A stretch of DNA of 7,718 nt from an uncultured Clostridia bacterium. GTDB lineage: Bacteria > Bacillota > Clostridia > Christensenellales > UBA1242. This document shows positions 5,757-7,718 of the stretch, in pieces; within the stretch, counting starts at the first letter, position 1; the number at the start of each line of letters is the position of its first letter. Where the stretch lies: the NCBI GenBank assembly GCA_947589615.1, contig CANQBU010000059.1:1-7718 (forward strand), in the 5' to 3' direction. The notes under the pieces were generated by a model. The model searched no databases. It was not told where the DNA came from and worked only from the letters and a program-made list of their open reading frames with translations. The position numbers were made by a program, and so were the translations under genes.

Positions 5757-7164
5757 TTCCGTCAATAGAGCGTTCCAAAACGATGTGGAAGACAAGGCTT
5801 TGCTCATAAGGACGGACGTTTGTGATTTCGTCAATAAACAAAACATGGTTATGATTAGGGTCTTTAGCACATACATCACAAAGCGTTGTATACCAAGTTG
5901 GAGGAAGCCAAACACTTCTGTCTTGTTCAAAAGCGGTTTTTCCGATGATTTCTTCTGGCAAAATTCCATCACGGAGTTGAATCATAACGCAGTCAGGGTC
6001 GATTTCCTTAATACGTCTGCTTTTGCCGACACCACTTGGACCGTGTAGCATGAATGACTTGCCATTTTCAACATAGAATTTTATTTGGTCATCTACTTTT
6101 TGCTTGTCGGTGGCTATTGTAACGCCGTAACCCACCGTTTTTGGCTGTTTTTGAACTGTAGTTGTTGCGGTGGCTTTTGCTGCAAGAGGCATGTTATATA
6201 TTTGGTCAAGGAAGCCATTGTCTGTGAAGTCGAAGTTTTGAGGTAGCTTCTTTTGAGCCAATCCATTCTTTTTTCTGATTTCTTCGTGAATGTTAATACC
6301 GTTTAAGAATGCACGGATAAGGCTGTTTTGCCATTCATTGGCATTTTGAGTTTGGACATCTGTAGGGAAGAATGGTATTCCGCTTATAATTCCGCTTTGA
6401 GTTCTAAGTTCCATAATTGTGCTGTTGCCAATTGCATTGCCGTTAAGTTTTGGTAATTTGTCGTAATTGCGGATTTCCCATACGATAGGTGATACTTCAA
6501 CCCAATATTCGTCTCCCGCTCTGACTGAGACGCCAGAAGGTAAGGATGCATAACGTTCTGCCTTAACTTTTACATATCTCTTGCTGAAATATTCATATTC
6601 AGGAAGAAGCTCAAGAGTTCCGTCGGGAAGCATTTTCCCGCTGTATTCCTTGCCGGTTGGAGTCATCATATGGTTTGAGAAAGCTTTGTGAAGCAACTCT
6701 TGTTTTTCTGCAAGTTTTTGTGGCCAAACAAGCCTATCGAAAGCGATTGTATGATAAGAACCAGCATTTTCTATTTTATAATTTCCGAATATTGATTTTT
6801 TGTCAACTGCGTCGACTGGCATGCAAACTACAGGACATATAAGCCCGTCTGTTTCGTCAATTCTTGTATTTCCCATATTGCTAGTGCCGGCAATAACTGT
6901 GTCGACATAATTGTCCATATGCCCGAGAGTGGAACGAAGAAGAATGTTTCCGCAAAATTGACCCGTTTGATTTTGAATCTTTGAAGGGTTCAAGTCAGCG
7001 CCAAGAAGTATGGCAAAATCTGTTGCCCCCGCAATGCAGAAGTCGAAATATGAATTATGGTATTTTGCATAACTATCAATAAAAACGCGATCATTTACTA
7101 CGTCAGGCTGTCCGCTTGTAACCTTTACTTTTCTAAAATATTCCTCTTTGATTTTTGAGTCCAT
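5704..7164 (-). CDS. MoxR-like AAA+ (AAA_5) ATPase, N-terminal part; frameshifted before sensor 1
   Basis: A 486-codon open frame whose first 469 residues are in register. Residues 1 to about 330 are a region I cannot assign. Residues 184-300 contain YFSKRYVKVKAERYASLPSG and WVEVSPIVWEIRN, a beta-rich pattern vaguely like DUF6273-type domains. A Ala/Thr-rich linker (about 329-342) leads to the AAA+ core: Walker A HGPSGVGKS at 374-382 and Walker B VLFIDE at 441-446. The frame goes wrong at GGA-AGT (5755-5760), after Gly469, and the last 17 residues are nonsense before a TGA at 5704. The start is well supported: AAGGAG at 7171-7176 and a consensus promoter just upstream. MoxR-like ATPases usually act as remodelling chaperones with a VWA-domain partner, but none is visible here. 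As read, the product would bind ATP but lack sensor 1 and the arginine finger. Confidence 0.88.
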   Translation of the reverse strand: MDSKIKEEYFRKVKVTSGQPDVVNDRVFIDSYAKYHNSYFDFCIAGATDFAILLGADLNPSKIQNQTGQFCGNILLRSTLGHMDNYVDTVIAGTSNMGNTRIDETDGLICPVVCMPVDAVDKKSIFGNYKIENAGSYHTIAFDRLVWPQKLAEKQELLHKAFSNHMMTPTGKEYSGKMLPDGTLELLPEYEYFSKRYVKVKAERYASLPSGVSVRAGDEYWVEVSPIVWEIRNYDKLPKLNGNAIGNSTIMELRTQSGIISGIPFFPTDVQTQNANEWQNSLIRAFLNGINIHEEIRKKNGLAQKKLPQNFDFTDNGFLDQIYNMPLAAKATATTTVQKQPKTVGYGVTIATDKQKVDDQIKFYVENGKSFMLHGPSGVGKSRRIKEIDPDCVMIQLRDGILPEEIIGKTAFEQDRSVWLPPTWYTTLCDVCAKDPNHNHVLFIDEITNVRPYEQSLVFHIVLERSIDGSVGKLRCSRSRQLSFRI

Positions 7165-7182
7165 AAACTACTCCTTGAAAAT

Positions 7183-7211
7183 AGTATAGCATAAAAAAAC
7201 AAATATTTCAA
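7183..7211 (-). promoter_or_regulatory. Consensus promoter for the ATPase gene
   Basis: On the minus strand TTGAAA (7206-7211) and TATACT (7183-7188) are exactly 17 bp apart, with a T-run in the spacer. Transcription would start near 7176, so the message begins at or within the AAGGAG ribosome site (7171-7176) and has almost no leader. Confidence 0.75.
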
Positions 7212-7320
7212 TACTTTACAAAAAATAAATATTCGTAATTTTAGCATGTTAGTCCTTTCGTGCATCATTTAACTTTTTTTCACATTCACTTAGATTGTTT
7301 TAAAAAGAATAAATGCCATT

Positions 7321-7404
7321 AAAAGAGAGTGTGATTTGAATATTACTTAATTCGTTACTGATGCGGGCCTAAGTCTCCGCCAGAAATGAAGAGACTTAGT
7401 CTCC
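7321..7404 (-). repeat. Diverged inverted copy of the array repeat
   Basis: Read on the minus strand, GGAGACTTAG (7378-7369), CGAATTAAGT (7354-7345) and TCTCTTTT (7328-7321) appear in the order and nearly the spacing of a type A unit (offsets 0, 24 and 50 against 0, 21 and 55). A separate perfect palindrome, GAGACTTAGTCTC, lies at 7391-7403. The copy faces the array at 4667-5000 across the ATPase gene. Confidence 0.7.
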
Positions 7405-7410
7405 AATATT

Positions 7411-7480
7411 GTAAAAAATTAAAAAATAATGAAAAATATTGAAAAATGCTTGACAGATTGGGGGGGGGATACCGTATAAT
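7411..7480 (+). promoter_or_regulatory. Strong promoter with a nine-G spacer tract and upstream A-tracts
   Basis: TTGACA (7450-7455) and TATAAT (7475-7480) both match SigmaA consensus exactly, but the spacer is 19 bp, two longer than optimum. The spacer contains nine consecutive G (7460-7468), the longest G-run in the window. Upstream, A-tracts at about 7413, 7421, 7432 and 7442 recur near 10-bp steps, as in UP elements or bent DNA. Loss of one or two G would bring the spacer to 18 or 17 bp. This should drive the gene starting at 7667. Confidence 0.8.
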
Positions 7481-7481
7481 A

Positions 7482-7637
7482 ATTATATCAAGATATACAT
7501 ATAATAATTATACAACTTTATATATAACATTTTAGCAACTGCATAACGATTATATCATTAAGTTAGAACGGTCTCGGTAAGACGCATCTTGATATAATCC
7601 ATAAAAATTTCGTCCGATTTTTCCATAATTATTATAT
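7482..7637 (+). promoter_or_regulatory. Structured leader with crossing and competing inverted repeats
   Basis: ATTATATCAAGAT (7482-7494) is perfectly complementary to ATCTTGATATAAT (7586-7598). ATATAATAATTAT (7499-7511) is complementary to ATAATTATTATAT (7625-7637). The two pairings cross. A third element, ATTATATCA (7549-7557), could instead pair with TGATATAAT (7590-7598), enclosing a small GTCT-CGGTA-AGAC hairpin. TATAATAATTATA also occurs twice directly (7475-7487, 7500-7512). No known riboswitch class is recognised. AT-richness makes some of this expected by chance. Confidence 0.5.
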
Positions 7638-7666
7638 AAGGCAGCGGGTAATAAAAAGGAGGGAGT

Positions 7667-7718
7667 ATGAAAGAAAAAATTTTCAATAAAAAATCACTTT
7701 TTGCTTTTCTCTTCGTGA
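7667..7718 (+). CDS. Start of a probable secreted or membrane protein (cut by window end)
   Basis: Only 17 codons are visible: MKEKIFNKKSLFAFLFV, a basic N-terminus followed by a hydrophobic stretch, as in a signal peptide or first membrane helix. The start is supported by AGGAGG at 7657-7662, four bases before the ATG. Nothing can be said of the mature protein. It lies about 180 nt downstream of the predicted transcription start of the poly-G promoter, which suggests a surface or exported product whose expression may vary. Confidence 0.75.
   Translation, partial: MKEKIFNKKSLFAFLFV

Noticed and set aside
5692..6048. 118-codon plus-strand open frame over the ATPase gene
   Set aside because: It is antisense to the Walker A and B coding region, lacks a ribosome site and has no family features.
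7475..7637. Invertible promoter flanked by recombinase inverted repeats
   Set aside because: The complementary arms are AT-only or short, cross each other, and one overlaps the transcription start; no invertase gene is in the window. Spacer slippage explains possible variation better.

Overview
The window is AT-rich chromosomal DNA of a low-GC, endospore-forming Firmicute, most likely an uncultured clostridial lineage. The evidence is the yabP-yabQ-divIC sporulation and division cluster, a YqzL-like small protein directly before recO (the Bacillus neighbourhood), strong AGGAGG-type ribosome sites, and A/T-rich spacers with intrinsic terminators. No rRNA, tRNA, CRISPR array or integrase is visible.

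Layout. Positions 1-255 are intergenic, with a degenerate copy of a dispersed repeat, competing short hairpins and a duplicated piece of the divIC 3' end. Positions 256-1054 (minus) hold yabP, yabQ and a short divIC/ftsB-like gene, tightly spaced. Positions 1135-2678 (plus) hold an RluA/RluD-family pseudouridine synthase overlapping by one base with a YgjP/DUF45-type zinc metallopeptidase. A bidirectional terminator separates these from a convergent mscL (2720-3358, minus) that has an enlarged extracellular loop and a long charged tail. After about 460 bases of intergenic DNA come yqzL-like and recO (3818-4688, plus).

From the recO stop codon to about 5000 runs a tandem array of roughly 65-bp units in two alternating types. 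Each unit carries two small palindromes, and the arms differ between units while self-complementarity is largely kept. Beyond it, on the minus strand, is a MoxR-like AAA+ ATPase gene (5070-7164) that is split by a single +1 frameshift and has its own consensus promoter and terminator. A diverged, inverted copy of the repeat lies on its far side (7321-7404), so the ATPase gene is bracketed by inverted members of one repeat family.

The right end (7411-7718) has phased A-tracts and a TTGACA/TATAAT promoter whose 19-bp spacer contains a run of nine G. A leader of about 180 nt with nested and competing inverted repeats follows, then the first 17 codons of a gene that looks secreted or membrane-inserted. 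The G-run in the spacer is the classical layout of a promoter that varies by slipped-strand mispairing.

The housekeeping genes are ordinary: sporulation, RNA modification, osmotic safety valve, recombination repair. The items most worth a second look are the repeat array and its relatives around the broken ATPase, and the poly-G promoter with its structured leader.
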